Shown: in pieces, positions 12,393-22,450 of the stretch
Numbering within the stretch: the first letter of the stretch is position 1
How the letters are laid out: each line of letters opens with the position of its first letter
Assembly: GCF_003573695.1 (NCBI RefSeq)
Contig: NC_039358.1
Coordinates: 196,133,192 to 196,197,191, forward strand
Length of the DNA: 64,000 nucleotides
DNA from: Papaver somniferum
Taxonomy: Eukaryota; Streptophyta; Magnoliopsida; Ranunculales; Papaveraceae
Direction of reading: 5' to 3'
Notes under the pieces: model-generated
The model's input: the letters and a program-made list of their open reading frames with translations, nothing else
Told to the model about the DNA's origin: nothing
Database searches by the model: none
Translations under genes and position numbers: made by a program

Positions 12393-14157
12393 TAAATTTG
12401 GTGATGGTATGACTTTCTTTCTTGCACCTTTCGGGTCTACACTTCCTCCAGAATCAAATGGTGGAGCTCTTGGGTTATTGAGTTCAAAAGAACCTTTGGT
12501 ACCCGCATCAGAGAATCAGATTGTTGCTGTTGAGTTTGACACGTTTAAGAACTCATGGGATCCGAGTGAGAATCACGTCGGTATCAACGTTAACTCGATT
12601 CAATCTGTAGCTAATGTCTCATGGAATAGTAGTATTAAGGATGGAAGAAGAGCTAATGCTTGGGTAACTTATAACTCCACTTCTAAAAACTTGAGTGTTT
12701 TTCTAACTTATGCTGAAAATCCTGTTTTTAGTGGGAATTCGAGTTTGTTCCATATAGTTGATCTAAGCAAGATTCTACCTGAGAAGATTAGTGTTGGATT
12801 TTCGGCTTCCACGGGAAGTTGGATTGAAATCCACCAAGTTCTTTCCTGGCAATTCAATTCTACTTTGGAAAGTATGGTTGAAGGGAAGGGTAATAAGATT
12901 GGATTGATTGTGGGTCTGGTTGTTGGTTTGGTTGTTGCTAGTTGTGCACTTGGTTTGGCTTTGTTTATTTGGTTAAAAAAGAGGGGCAACTTAAGGAAGA
13001 GTATAGATGTAGAGAAAGCAGATTCCGACATGTCTATGGACGATGAATTTGAGAAAGGAACGGGTCCAAAGAGGTTCACATATAGAGAACTGGTTTATGC
13101 AACAAGTAACTTCGATGAAGGAGGAAAATTGGGAGAGGGAGGATTTGGAGGTGTATACAAAGGGTTTTTAGGTGATCTGAGCTTGAATGTGGCGGTAAAA
13201 AGGGTCTCGAGAGGATCCAAACAAGGGAAGAAAGAATACCAATCAGAAGTAAGGATTATTAGCCAGTTGCGGCATAGAAATTTGGTTCAACTTATAGGTT
13301 GGTGCCATGAACGAAATGAATTGCTTCTAGTGTATGAATTCATGCCAAATCGGAGCCTGGATAACCATCTTTTCCGAGGGGAAAATGTTCTAGTTTGGGA
13401 AGTCAGGTACAAAATAGCTCTTGGGTTAGCTTCTGCTTTGCTATATCTACACGAAGAATGGGAACAATGTGTAGTTCACAGAGATGTTAAATCAAGTAAT
13501 GTTATGTTGGATTCGAATTTTAATGCTAAACTTGGGGATTTCGGTTTAGCAAGGCTTGTTGATCATGATGATTTAGGCTCTCAAACAACGGTCTTAGCCG
13601 GAACATTGGGTTACTTAGCACCTGAATGTGTTACTACAGGTAAATCTAGTAAGGAGTCGGACGTTTATAGTTTTGGAATTGTTGCACTTGAGGTTGCTTG
13701 TGGAAGGAAGCCAGTCGAACAAAATAGGAAAATCCTGGTAGAGTGGGTTTGGGAACTCTATGGAAGTGGAAAGATCATTGAAGCAGCCGATGAAAGACTA
13801 AAGCTAAACTCCGATGAGCAACAAATCGAGCGGTTAATGGTTTTAGGCCTATGGTGCGCTCATCCTGATCCTACAACTAGACCTTCCATTAGGCAAGTTA
13901 TTAATATTCTGAATTTCGAATCTCCATTGCCAAACCTTCCATCAAAATTGCCCACCCCGGTGTATTTATCACCACCGATGCACATGTGTAAGCTTGCTTT
14001 AGCATCCACTTATGGTTATTCAACGAGTTCACAGACAGATGGTAGTCAGTGTACTTGCAGTAGTTGTACCAACACCAATTTGTCTCAGGCAACTTTGTCT
14101 TCTGCTAGTTCTTCACCTTCAAAATCCCTATTGCATTCGCATAAATCTGTTTTGTAG
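12393..14157 (+). pseudogene. L-type lectin receptor kinase (clade IX-like), 5' part lost to LTR insertion
   Basis: The gene encodes a plasma-membrane receptor kinase: an extracellular legume-lectin domain, one membrane span and a cytosolic Ser/Thr kinase. Family members sense extracellular or wall signals in immunity and development. Counting from the first available Met (12409, 582 codons), residues 1-150 are the second part of the lectin domain (VEFDTFKNSWDP and HVGINVNS metal-site region) and ~164-190 is the membrane helix. The kinase spans ~235-505 with GEGGFG at 242, Lys264, HRD 357-359, DFG 377-379 and APE 404-406, all intact. A Ser/Thr/Cys-rich tail follows. The frame is open upstream to 12394 (KFGDG, then Met), which aligns with KHGEG at residue 109 of the intact paralogue at 40023. 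The signal peptide and first ~110 residues are therefore missing, cut off by the LTR ending at 12392. No introns. If expressed it would lack a secretion signal, so I call it a truncated pseudogene. Confidence 0.9.
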
Positions 14158-14821
14158 CAATAACTAGTGAACCCTGGGTATAGAGTTCTCATGTTCATAT
14201 TATTATTTTTCTATATTTTCTTTTTTGTGTGTGTGTAAGACTTTGTTCATCATAGTAAATCATAGTATATATGTAACCCCATTGTTGTGTCTATTTGGGA
14301 ACTCTAATAATAATACAGCGCAAGATTTTCTTTTAAGCCAAGTGCACGTACAACGTAGATCGAACCCATAACTTCGAACATTAGCATGGGCAATTTGTTC
14401 AGTCTACACCCTCTTGAGCTCCTCTAACCAATTATCAACAACAAAAAAAAAAAATAGTAGCGCCACTAACCAACTTGTATTTTCACAAAATTGGTTAAAT
14501 AGGCCAAAATCAACAATTCCTGGGTGAAAAGGACATTTAGATTTTGATATTGTTTAAATGGACAAAAATGTAAAAATAACCAGGATATAAACAGTTTCAT
14601 CCTACCCATTTTTCAAATACTTTTCTTATTTTTAATTTACATTAGGATGCATCCAGTTTCATCTTTGCTATTTTTTAAGTTTAAGTCAGGATGAATCCAG
14701 TTTCATCCTTGCTATTTTTTTGGTGTCCATTTCACCAGTACTAATTTTAGTTGTCCATTTGAACCATGTTTTAAAAATATTTGGACAAATGATCCATTTT
14801 CCGTTGTATTTTCTCTTGCTC
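14151..14821 (+). repeat. 3'-flank tandem duplication, copy A
   Basis: This block starts with the stop codon of the truncated lectin kinase and its 3' untranslated region. It is repeated almost base for base at 14868-15536, about 717 bp away. It contains GT-rich and AT-rich runs (GTGTGTGTGT, TATTATTATT) that could have promoted slippage or unequal exchange. Confidence 0.93.
14490..14804 (+). repeat. Dispersed repeat, copy 1 (direct)
   Basis: A ~315 bp unit running from ATTGGTTAAATAG to CCATTTTCCG, with internal short motifs GTTTCATCC and GGATG. It sits inside the 3'-flank duplication, and a second direct and a third inverted copy are nearby. No obvious terminal inverted repeat or target duplication could be read, so the element class is unknown. 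Confidence 0.85.
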
Positions 14822-14867
14822 ATATTATTATTTTTCTATATTTTTTTTTTTTGTGTGTGTCTAGTAC

Positions 14868-15536
14868 TTTGTAGCAATAACTAGTGAACCCTGAGTGTAG
14901 AGTTCTCATGTTCATATTATTATTTTTCTATATTTTTTTTTTTTGTGTGTGTCTAATACTTTGTTCAGCAGAGTAAAATTATACTAGTATACATGTAACC
15001 CCATTGTTGTGTCTATTTGGGAACTCTAATAATAATACAGTGCAAGATTTTCTTTTAAACCAAGTGCACGTACCGAACCCATAACTTCGAACATTAGCAT
15101 GGGCAATTTGTTCAGTCTACACCCTCTTGAGCTCCTCTAACCAATTATCAACAAAAAAAAGAAAAAAAATAGTAGCGCCATTAACCAAGTTGTATTTTCA
15201 CAAAATTGGTTAAATAGACCAAAATCAACAATTCCTGGGTGAAAAGGGCACTTAGATTTTGATATTGTTTAAATGGACAAAAATGTAAAAATAACCAGGA
15301 TATAAACAGTTTCATCCTACCCATTTTTCAAATACTTTTCTTATTTTTAATTTACATTAGGATGCATCCAGTTTCATCTTTGCTATTTTTTAAGTTTAAG
15401 TCAGGATGAATCCAGTTTCATCCTTGCTATTCTTTTGGTGTCCATTTCACCAGTACTAATTTTAGTCGTCCATTTGAACCATGTTTTAAAAATATTTGGA
15501 CAAATGATCCATTTTCCGTTGTATTTTCTCTTGCTC
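14868..15536 (+). repeat. 3'-flank tandem duplication, copy B
   Basis: Near-identical copy of 14151-14821, including the last codon remnant TTTGTAG and the sequence just after the stop. The 46 bp spacer (14822-14867) is itself a partial third copy of the TATTATTATTTTTCTATA segment. The high identity suggests a recent event. Confidence 0.93.
15205..15519 (+). repeat. Dispersed repeat, copy 2 (direct)
   Basis: Second copy of the 315 bp unit, carried in 3'-flank copy B. It faces the inverted copy at 15682-15994 across a ~160 bp spacer. Confidence 0.85.
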
Positions 15537-15681
15537 CAAAAAACAAAAAACAAAAAAAAAAGTTGCATTTTCTGAACTTGTCAGATCATACTTCTAGCCG
15601 GTCTGTAGACTGTAGATACTTTGAATCACTCCTCAGTCCTCACAATATATTTTGTCAACATAGCCATTTTCGTTTCCTAAA

Positions 15682-15994
15682 ACGGAAAATGGGTCATTTG
15701 TCCAAATATTTTTAAAACATGGTTCAAATGGACGAGTAAAAATTAGTATGGGTGAAATGGACAAAAAAAAATAGCAAGCATGAAACTAGATTGGCTTAAA
15801 CTTAAAAAAGATCGAGGATGAAACTGGATGCATCCTGATGTAAAATAAAAATAAGAAAAAGTATTTCAAAATGGGTAGGATGAAACTGTTTACATCCTTC
15901 CAGGCTATTTTTACATTCTTGTCTATTTAATTAATATCAAATTTTACATGTCTTTTTCACCCAGAAATTATTAATTTAGGTCTTTTTAACCAAT
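15682..15994 (-). repeat. Dispersed repeat, copy 3 (inverted)
   Basis: Starts ACGGAAAATGG and ends AACCAAT, the reverse complement of the unit at 14490 and 15205. It has diverged by small indels and substitutions. It ends right where similarity to the lectin-kinase 5' region begins (16003). Confidence 0.85.
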
Positions 15995-16002
15995 TTGGTG
16001 TT

Positions 16003-16480
16003 ACTAAAATCAGGTGGTTTTTCCAAATGGAAAAAGGGGTTTGGTTGTCATTATTCTCCTTCTTCAAAAGCCAACACAAAAATGTATTTTTTATTTTTGA
16101 CACTACGAACACAAAAATGTAGCATCATGTATACACACAAGTATTCTTCATTGTTGCCGGCTTTGAAGAAAACAAAAGAAAAATCACCTAAAAACAAGTC
16201 CCTATATTTCCTAATCGAATTCCAATCCCCTGCAACAAGAGATGTCTCCTAATTCTCCATCATTTCCCTTTTCTATTTTTTACATATTTCTTCTACTTCA
16301 TAATCTGTCCAAGACTACGTACTCCAGAATAATCTTCAATAACTAGTCTTTTCCTCGTACTTCATAACCTGCCCAAGACTACTCCAGAACCAATCTTCAA
16401 TAACTCGTCCTTTCCTCGGGATTTGCCAAACATAGTATACTCCGGGGATGCATTCGTCAAACTATGACTCGAAGCTTAAA
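16003..16480 (+). pseudogene. 5' stub of an L-type lectin receptor kinase
   Basis: The sequence matches the upstream region, start codon, signal peptide and first lectin codons of the intact gene at 40023. The shared line runs from TCAGGTGGTTTTTCCAAATGG through the start context AGATGTCTCCTAATTCTCC (Met at 16241) to the segment CAAACATAGTATACTCCGGGGATGCATTCGTC. It would begin MSPNSPSF followed by a hydrophobic stretch, but the frame is broken soon after the signal peptide. A ~62 bp piece (16297-16360) is tandemly repeated at 16361-16420. The rest of the lectin domain and the kinase are absent downstream. A third, decayed member of the local cluster. Confidence 0.85.
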
Positions 16481-16749
16481 TACCGACCTAATACTCAAAA
16501 ATCAAGAGATATCGTCATACAAATCCCAACTGATGGGTTTACCCTACCAAACCGACCACTTTTGAGTCAATTATAGTTGACAGACAAAATCGGTTGTCCG
16601 TCAATATTATCTAAGTTTTGTATTCCTTTTACCATGTTTATCCCTCAACCATAGTTGATAGGAGCTGACCATAGTTACTCTTTAAACCGGTTTTATAACA
16701 TGGATAGTTTTATATCCGAATTGTTGTATGGGTACGATTCGTCGAAGCT

Positions 16750-16757
16750 TATAAATA
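16750..16757 (+). promoter_or_regulatory. TATA box candidate upstream of small ORF
   Basis: TATAAATA followed ~30 bases later by pyrimidine-rich, transcript-leader-like sequence and, at 16936, by a 47-codon reading frame. Seen in sequence only; promoter use is inference. Confidence 0.3.
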
Positions 16758-16935
16758 TCTCTCAAAACAAGCCTGCTTACCCTAGGTATTTTGCCGTATA
16801 GAGCAGAAAACTACCGATCTCTACAAAACTCCAACTCATTCTTTGTCACTGCGATCTTTAGGTCATTGATGGAGAAATCCTAATTTAATTATTTGTTACT
16901 GCGATTTTGTAAAGAGGTGGCAAAGATACTAAATT

Positions 16936-17079
16936 ATGCGTTTCCAAGAACAACCCATGTCTGAACTCATCAATAAAGCCTTTAAAATATTCAGTATCCC
17001 AGGGGAAGTCGCAAGAAATTTATGGAATTATCTTGTGTTGGTACTCTATCTACTTGGACTAGTGAAAGTAGGCTATTAA
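16936..17079 (+). CDS. Candidate 47-residue membrane microprotein (hypothetical)
   Basis: A short complete frame beginning MRFQEQPMSELINKAFKIF and ending GLVKVGY then TAA. The N-terminal half is polar and potentially amphipathic. The C-terminal half (about residues 31-43) is a single hydrophobic segment rich in Leu, Val and Tyr. A TATAAATA box lies 180 bases upstream, and a five-codon minimal upstream frame (ATGGAG... at ~16868) lies between. I do not recognise the protein. It may be a real small gene, an upstream reading frame of a longer transcript, or chance. It is kept because the composition is less AT-biased than the surrounding chance frames. Confidence 0.25.
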   Translation: MRFQEQPMSELINKAFKIFSIPGEVARNLWNYLVLVLYLLGLVKVGY

Positions 17080-19990
17080 GCATTGGCTGTTGATTTTAGT
17101 GTCGATGTTCTGTTTGAAATCAAGTGATAAACGTTTTCTATTTTGATCGAAAGTCTAGTCTACATATGTTCAGGTATTTGCCTTAATTAATTACTTAAGG
17201 TATTTTTCGCATTTGTTTTGGTACTGTGTGATTTGTGAAACTAAGTTTTACTGATTAGCTTTGAAATTGTTTGACAAGGCTGGGAAGCCTTGACAAAACC
17301 AATAGGTCGATATGTAAAGGTAAATGTATGGTTTGCATATTCTGATGTGAGTTGTCATATTTGTTTATGTTACAATGAGTAGTTTGGTTTCCATGAGACA
17401 AATTCAAATCAACAGGCATAAGAGAATTAGCAATACTATACCCACATTAGTATTTCCATAGTACATACAAGATGATAAAATAGAATTGTGCATGTTTCCC
17501 ACATATGATCACTTACTGTGTAGGGAGGCTATAATGGATCACGGGTATCTTTCTATGTGAGTTTTTGGCTGGTTTGCGTTATGTTTGATCGAATTTATCT
17601 TTGATCAAGGTAACTTCGCGTCATTTTATAATGACTAAAGGTTTCCTACAATAGCTTAAAATTGATGGAACTTAAATAGTTTTACTACAGTATATTGTAG
17701 GTGATTACTGGTTCACTTTTACGACCACTAAACATGGATTTGTAAACCACCTATTTCAAGTTAGCTTAAGCTATCTCAATAGCTTGCGGAGCAGTTTTTG
17801 GATTTGATCATACTTTGTTTTATGTATGAAATATGAAATTCAGAAGTTCCCATGGTGGCTTTGTATATATTTTTTTGGGGGCTTAGGTAGGTTTGTCTAG
17901 GCGTTAGACTTGGTTTCATTATGGTCGAACTCTTCCAATAATTGCCTTTTGTGATGTTATTTTTCCGCGAAAGTAAAAATGAGACATCTCATTACTGTTA
18001 TCACACATTGTGTATGAGCATTTTCTCAGGGTTCATATCAGGATACCGATATGTTCTATAATCTGCATCCTTTTTCCAGTTAATTTTATTTTCTTTCTAT
18101 TTCTAGTTTTTAAGTGTGTGTACATGAAATGGTAGAAATTGTGCATGTAGTTATTTTTGTTGATACATAATTGTAACCAGTTCATTAACTAAGACCAGCC
18201 ACTAGTATTTGTTCTGGGTCAGGTCAAAATGATCTTCCTAATATCTAAGCAGTCAGACTAAATTAGTTATACTACCTTGATGTTTTCTTTATGTTTTTCA
18301 ACCTTGATGACCCGTTGATAGATTATGGATATGAAACCCTTTACAGTACCTTGATACCCCTGATGACCATGCTTAGTCGTTCCAAAGATTATCTCATACT
18401 CAAAGATTCTCTGCTCTTCTTTTTCAGTGGCTTAATTGTTGTATACTCTTTCATTATTAGATGTAGCTTAATCTTTTACACATATCCTAGCTACAGGTAA
18501 ATGATAAGGACTAACAACTAATCTTGTATACCTATTTTTTGCAGGACTCTGCTAAAGAAATATTTGATAGGGAGCATTCGGTTGGAGTTCACAAAGTTGC
18601 AGGGATTAGTTAAACCGTAGGAGTATCAATTTGCTTAGGTTGTGTCATGTTGTTTATGGTTGCTAGGAACATGATCTATGTTCTGTTAGTAACTTAATGT
18701 ATCAGTGGATTCATCGCCAACACGTTTTGGTTATGTGTCTATGTAAATGTATTGCGGCACGCGATTAGAAGACAGTTACAATAAATGTAAACACTCCAGG
18801 CCGTCAAGGAATTGGCAAAAAATGATCCTTTTGTTTCCCTTTTAGATTGATTTTTTTTATTCCTAATAAAAAGTTTGATACCCAAATTGTTAATTAGTGT
18901 GAAGTATTTAGTTTCAATTACTGATTGATTCAGACGATGAGTATATTTTAACTTCCGGTGTTCTTAGTATCAAACTTTCATCAAACATGCAATACCTGGT
19001 TAATAAATCCGAGATGCCCCATAAAATTGGATTTTTTTGGTGTATATAGTATAGAAATTTGGATCGACTAGTTCTAATACCAACCATCATGCTGTAAAAT
19101 GTATTTAAACAAGAATTGTCCTTTTTCTATATGACTGTAACCCATTTTAATTTATACTACCATCTCAGCAAGTTACTTAGTTTAATATATACGATCATTG
19201 GACCAACAGACCTAATATATTTGTACGACCATCTTACTAATGTACCTAATTTTATTTTATACGACTGGTATATGTCTTTTTCTTCCGAGGATTTGTCAAT
19301 TAACTACAAGTAAACCTTAAATAAGCAGGACCCCGAAATCCATTGAAAAATTACTTGTGTTGGAATAAATAAACTTCAGCAAACACATCTACTTCATCAG
19401 TGATTATCACCAAATTTACTTCATCTGATTCGCTCATCCATTAACTCCAAAGTCCCTGCTAGGTTTTCAGCGAAAAAGAAGAAGAAAATAAGGGAGATCG
19501 AAGAGGAGGAAAGGTATAAAAATTAGAATGGGGGCAGAGAAGTTGGGTTCAGATTCCTAGTAACAGTTATGGCTGCTCTATTTACTGTTTACTTCACCCA
19601 TGCCCGGATTGGTTAGGTTAATCACTTAAGGGACTATAGCGTCATTTCAATCCGATTCTCTACCTACGAAGACCACCCATTTGACTCGGTCTTTCAACTA
19701 ACCTTGACTGAGACCTTGTCCTTCTGTCCGGGAAAGTAGAAATCTTAGGATTTCTGCGACGATAGCTCAAAAATCAATGAAAAAGTGATCACCATGAAAC
19801 TCTCGATTCTTAAAGTTTTTATTAAATAGTCAACAACTCTAAAAAAAAATAAAAAAATAAAAATAATAATACAAAAAAATCTCTTGTGCCTGTGAAGAAA
19901 TTTTGAACACATCTTGAACACTTACGACTCCGCGAGAATAAAATATGTGATAGTTTCCATGGTTTTGAATTGCAACGAGCAAATTGTTAA
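17080..19990. other. Low-copy, non-coding-looking stretch with one exon-like segment
   Basis: No convincing long frame on either strand. At 18545 a TTTTTTGCAG splice-acceptor-like string is followed by an open stretch reading DSAKEIFDREHSVGVHKV and a few more residues to a stop (~18614). This has exon-like composition, and an AATAAA-like signal lies at ~18778. It could be a last exon of an unrecognised or non-coding gene starting near 16780. 19350-19760 is GC-richer, leader-like sequence with no frame. I see no RNA gene. Confidence 0.35.
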
Positions 19991-20008
19991 TGAAAGTTTA
20001 TACTCCAT

Positions 20009-20340
20009 CTTTTTTTTGTCTTTTTTTTTGATCGGTAAATTAAACATTTTATGATCCCTGACGCTCACGACCAAAAAAAAAAAAAGAAGCCAGAAAAGCT
20101 ACCAATCCAAAGAAAAACTCCAAAAAGCTATCAACACAAAGAAAAACTCCAAAACAAAGGGAGCACACCTGAAACAAATACGAAGGACAACCCACAGTGG
20201 ACAACTTAAGGTGGTTCGAAAATCACCTCCTTCCAACTGACTTGCTCCAGAGAAATTTTTTGAAAGACCCCTTTCCTGTGAAGTCAATAGGCAACTGTCA
20301 GCTTCACCGAATCAACAATTTGAAGACGAGTTTTAGAAAG
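20009..20340 (-). mobile_element. LINE-like 3' end (minus strand)
   Basis: On the minus strand, sequence with repeated GTTTTTCTTTG-type motifs ends ...TTTACCGATC followed by a run of A (poly-T at 20009-20030 on the plus strand). Such an end is common in plant L1-type LINE tails. No protein domain remains in this piece, so the call rests on the tail and text resemblance. Confidence 0.35.
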
Positions 20341-20642
20341 GTTCGGGAAGGCTCGCAAAGGAAGCCATAGTTCTTCATAACTTAAAATAATGCATTTGAA
20401 GACATGCTAAAGGCGAAATTAAAAATAAATATACAAGCAGCGGACGAGAACTGAACTAGAGGATTAAGCAAAAAGGAAAAGAACGGAAGAGTGCGACAAA
20501 TTCGCACAAGAGAACTCAACTAAACATCATTGGAGAAGATACATGTGAAAGAATACAACAACAGTAATCGTACAAGGAAGGAAAAATCAAGGACCAAAAG
20601 AAAAATAAAAGCTGCAGAACGAAAAGCTTACATCAACAACAA

Positions 20643-20852
20643 AGGCGAAGAGGATGCACTAACTATTTTTACTTCGTCCCTGATAATCTTTTATGGTTTG
20701 AGATCGTTTCAGGTTTTAAGGTAAACTTTCACAAAACGACTATGATTCATGTTGGGCACGTCCCTGATATTGATAACCTTGCGCATTTTCTTGGTTGTAA
20801 AGTGGAGAATTTACCCATAACTTATTTGGGGCTTCCTCTAGGAAAAATCTAA
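20643..20852 (+). pseudogene. LINE (L1-type) reverse transcriptase fragment
   Basis: From 20682 the frame reads WFEIVSGFKVNFHKT, then HFLGCKVENLPITYLGLPLGK, then a stop at 20850-20852. This is the hallmark block of plant L1-type reverse transcriptase just after the FADD catalytic motif. Upstream, in a shifted frame, EDALTIFTSS is the decayed FADD region, so a frameshift lies near 20680. About 56 residues remain of a protein normally over 1000 long. It is flanked by unrelated sequence, so this is a fragment of an old insertion. Confidence 0.8.
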
Positions 20853-20857
20853 GCATC

Positions 20858-21655
20858 TCTTCTCATATTCAATTAACAGATGATATCTAGTTCTTCAGCA
20901 ACGGCTTCCCCTTGATTTTATTGAGTGAATTTCTGCATCTCCAACTTTATTTCGCAGCCGTCTCTCTTTCTAAGCACTTTCAGTTCTTTATCAACCCCAT
21001 CAAAACAACACCAGTTCTCACCCTTGAAGAACAACCACAGAAACCCATCACCTAATTCTTCTCAATCATCTCTCGATTCTCAGTAATTAAACCCTAAATT
21101 TCATCTCTAAGCTCAAAAACAAACCATCGATAATTCTTCATAAATCTGCTCATGTCTACTATTATCCATCTGAGGCAATCAATCGAACCCATCTCTGTTT
21201 TCAGTTGAAGCGCAGAAACGCTCATTTGGATTTCCATCTCCTCCCTGAGTTCTTCATCAACCATTCCATGTCCTCCCTGAGTTCTTCTTCTTCTTCTTCA
21301 TCCAGATTTAGACAATATATACCCTGTCATCATTAGGGTTAACGAATTTACTTGATTTTGAAAAGCTACTGAAAGAAAGGGGTAAAGGATGCTATCTCCA
21401 TTGACATTGTTTTTGTATGTTGTCGATTTTTCGATCTACTAATTATTTTGTTTTCTGGGTTTGCTGATTAGGGTTTGGAATTGGTCTCGTCATTGGAGCC
21501 TCGACGTCATTTGTTTTTGTATGTTGTTGATTTTTCGATCTGTTAATTGATTTTGATTTTTCGATCTGTTAATTGATTTTGATTTCTGGGTTTTCGATCT
21601 GCTAATTGATTTTGTTTTCTTCTCGTCTGCTGATTAGGGTTTGGAATTTGTCTCG
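20858..21655 (+). other. Gene-leader-like sequence with internal 28-40 bp repeats
   Basis: Pyrimidine-rich, with AAACCCTAAATTTC (21090) and TTCTTCTTCTTC, resembling the 5' untranslated region of a plant housekeeping gene. At 21410-21640 there is repeated TTTTTCGATCTGTTAATTGATTTTG, with GATTAGGGTTTGGAATT twice. No sustained reading frame follows. Probably a captured or duplicated gene leader inside the repeat complex that follows. Confidence 0.35.
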
Positions 21656-22260
21656 TCTGTGGAGGAGAGGAGTTCCACAGGAGGTGAAGGGGGAAGAAAG
21701 GGAGAAACGGATAAGAATTAGAGATTGAGTGGTTGAGAAGGGTTCACACGACCAAGATTGAGAAACAAATGCGTCAAAAAAAAAAAAAAAAAAAATTCGA
21801 GAAAAATGATGATCGACGGACCACGTTTAGTTTGATCATTCATACGGATTAAGAAAAGATCTTAACGGTTGAGATCGTATATGGAATGCTCATACGGATT
21901 GAGAAGCAAGCAAGTGTTTTTTTTTTGTGCTTTTACGAACTCATGCATGCGGTTTCATTATCAACTTTCGATACGAAAAAAAATCCAAAAAAAATTTTTT
22001 AAAAAATTTAGGACATTGTTATAAAAAATCCAAAAAATGTATAAGAATGAATCGGGAAAATGAAAAATGAAGATGATCAAGGATTGAGAATCATGTGTGT
22101 TTATCTTTGTGCTAATACGAACTCATGTATTCGGTTTTGTTATCAACCTTCGAAACGAAAAAAAATCCAAAAAAAATATTAATAAATTTAGGACATTGTT
22201 ATCGACATTCTGAAATAAAAGACTCCAAAAAATATATAAGAATGAATCGGGAAAATGAAT
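21655..22260. repeat. Left flank of minisatellite element (direct repeat with 24405-24775)
   Basis: Shares ordered segments with 24405-24775: GGAGGAGAGGAG, GAATTAGAG.TTGAGTGGTTGAG, GATCGACGGACCAC, CATACGGATTGAGAAGCAAG and TCCGGTTTTGTTATCAAC. The last part is itself partly reiterated at 22056-22260. Confidence 0.75.
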
Positions 22261-22450
22261 AATGAATTCGATAATTGGTGTGTTTCTTTGTGCTTTCTCT
22301 TTGTGTTTTTGTGCTTTCTCTTTGTGCTTCCGGTTTGAATTTCGACTAGTCGCATAGGTCATGAAGTAATTTTTACAAGTCATACAGGTGATGAAGTATC
22401 TTTAGTTCACACTGGTAAACTCAAGTTATAAGATTACTAGATATGGACCA

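Noticed and set aside
12708..13079. Minus-strand 123-codon frame
   Set aside because: Antisense of the lectin kinase coding sequence, with no independent feature.
21085..21100. Telomere-like AAACCCTAAA
   Set aside because: A single occurrence in leader-like sequence, better explained as a telo-box of a gene leader than as telomeric DNA.
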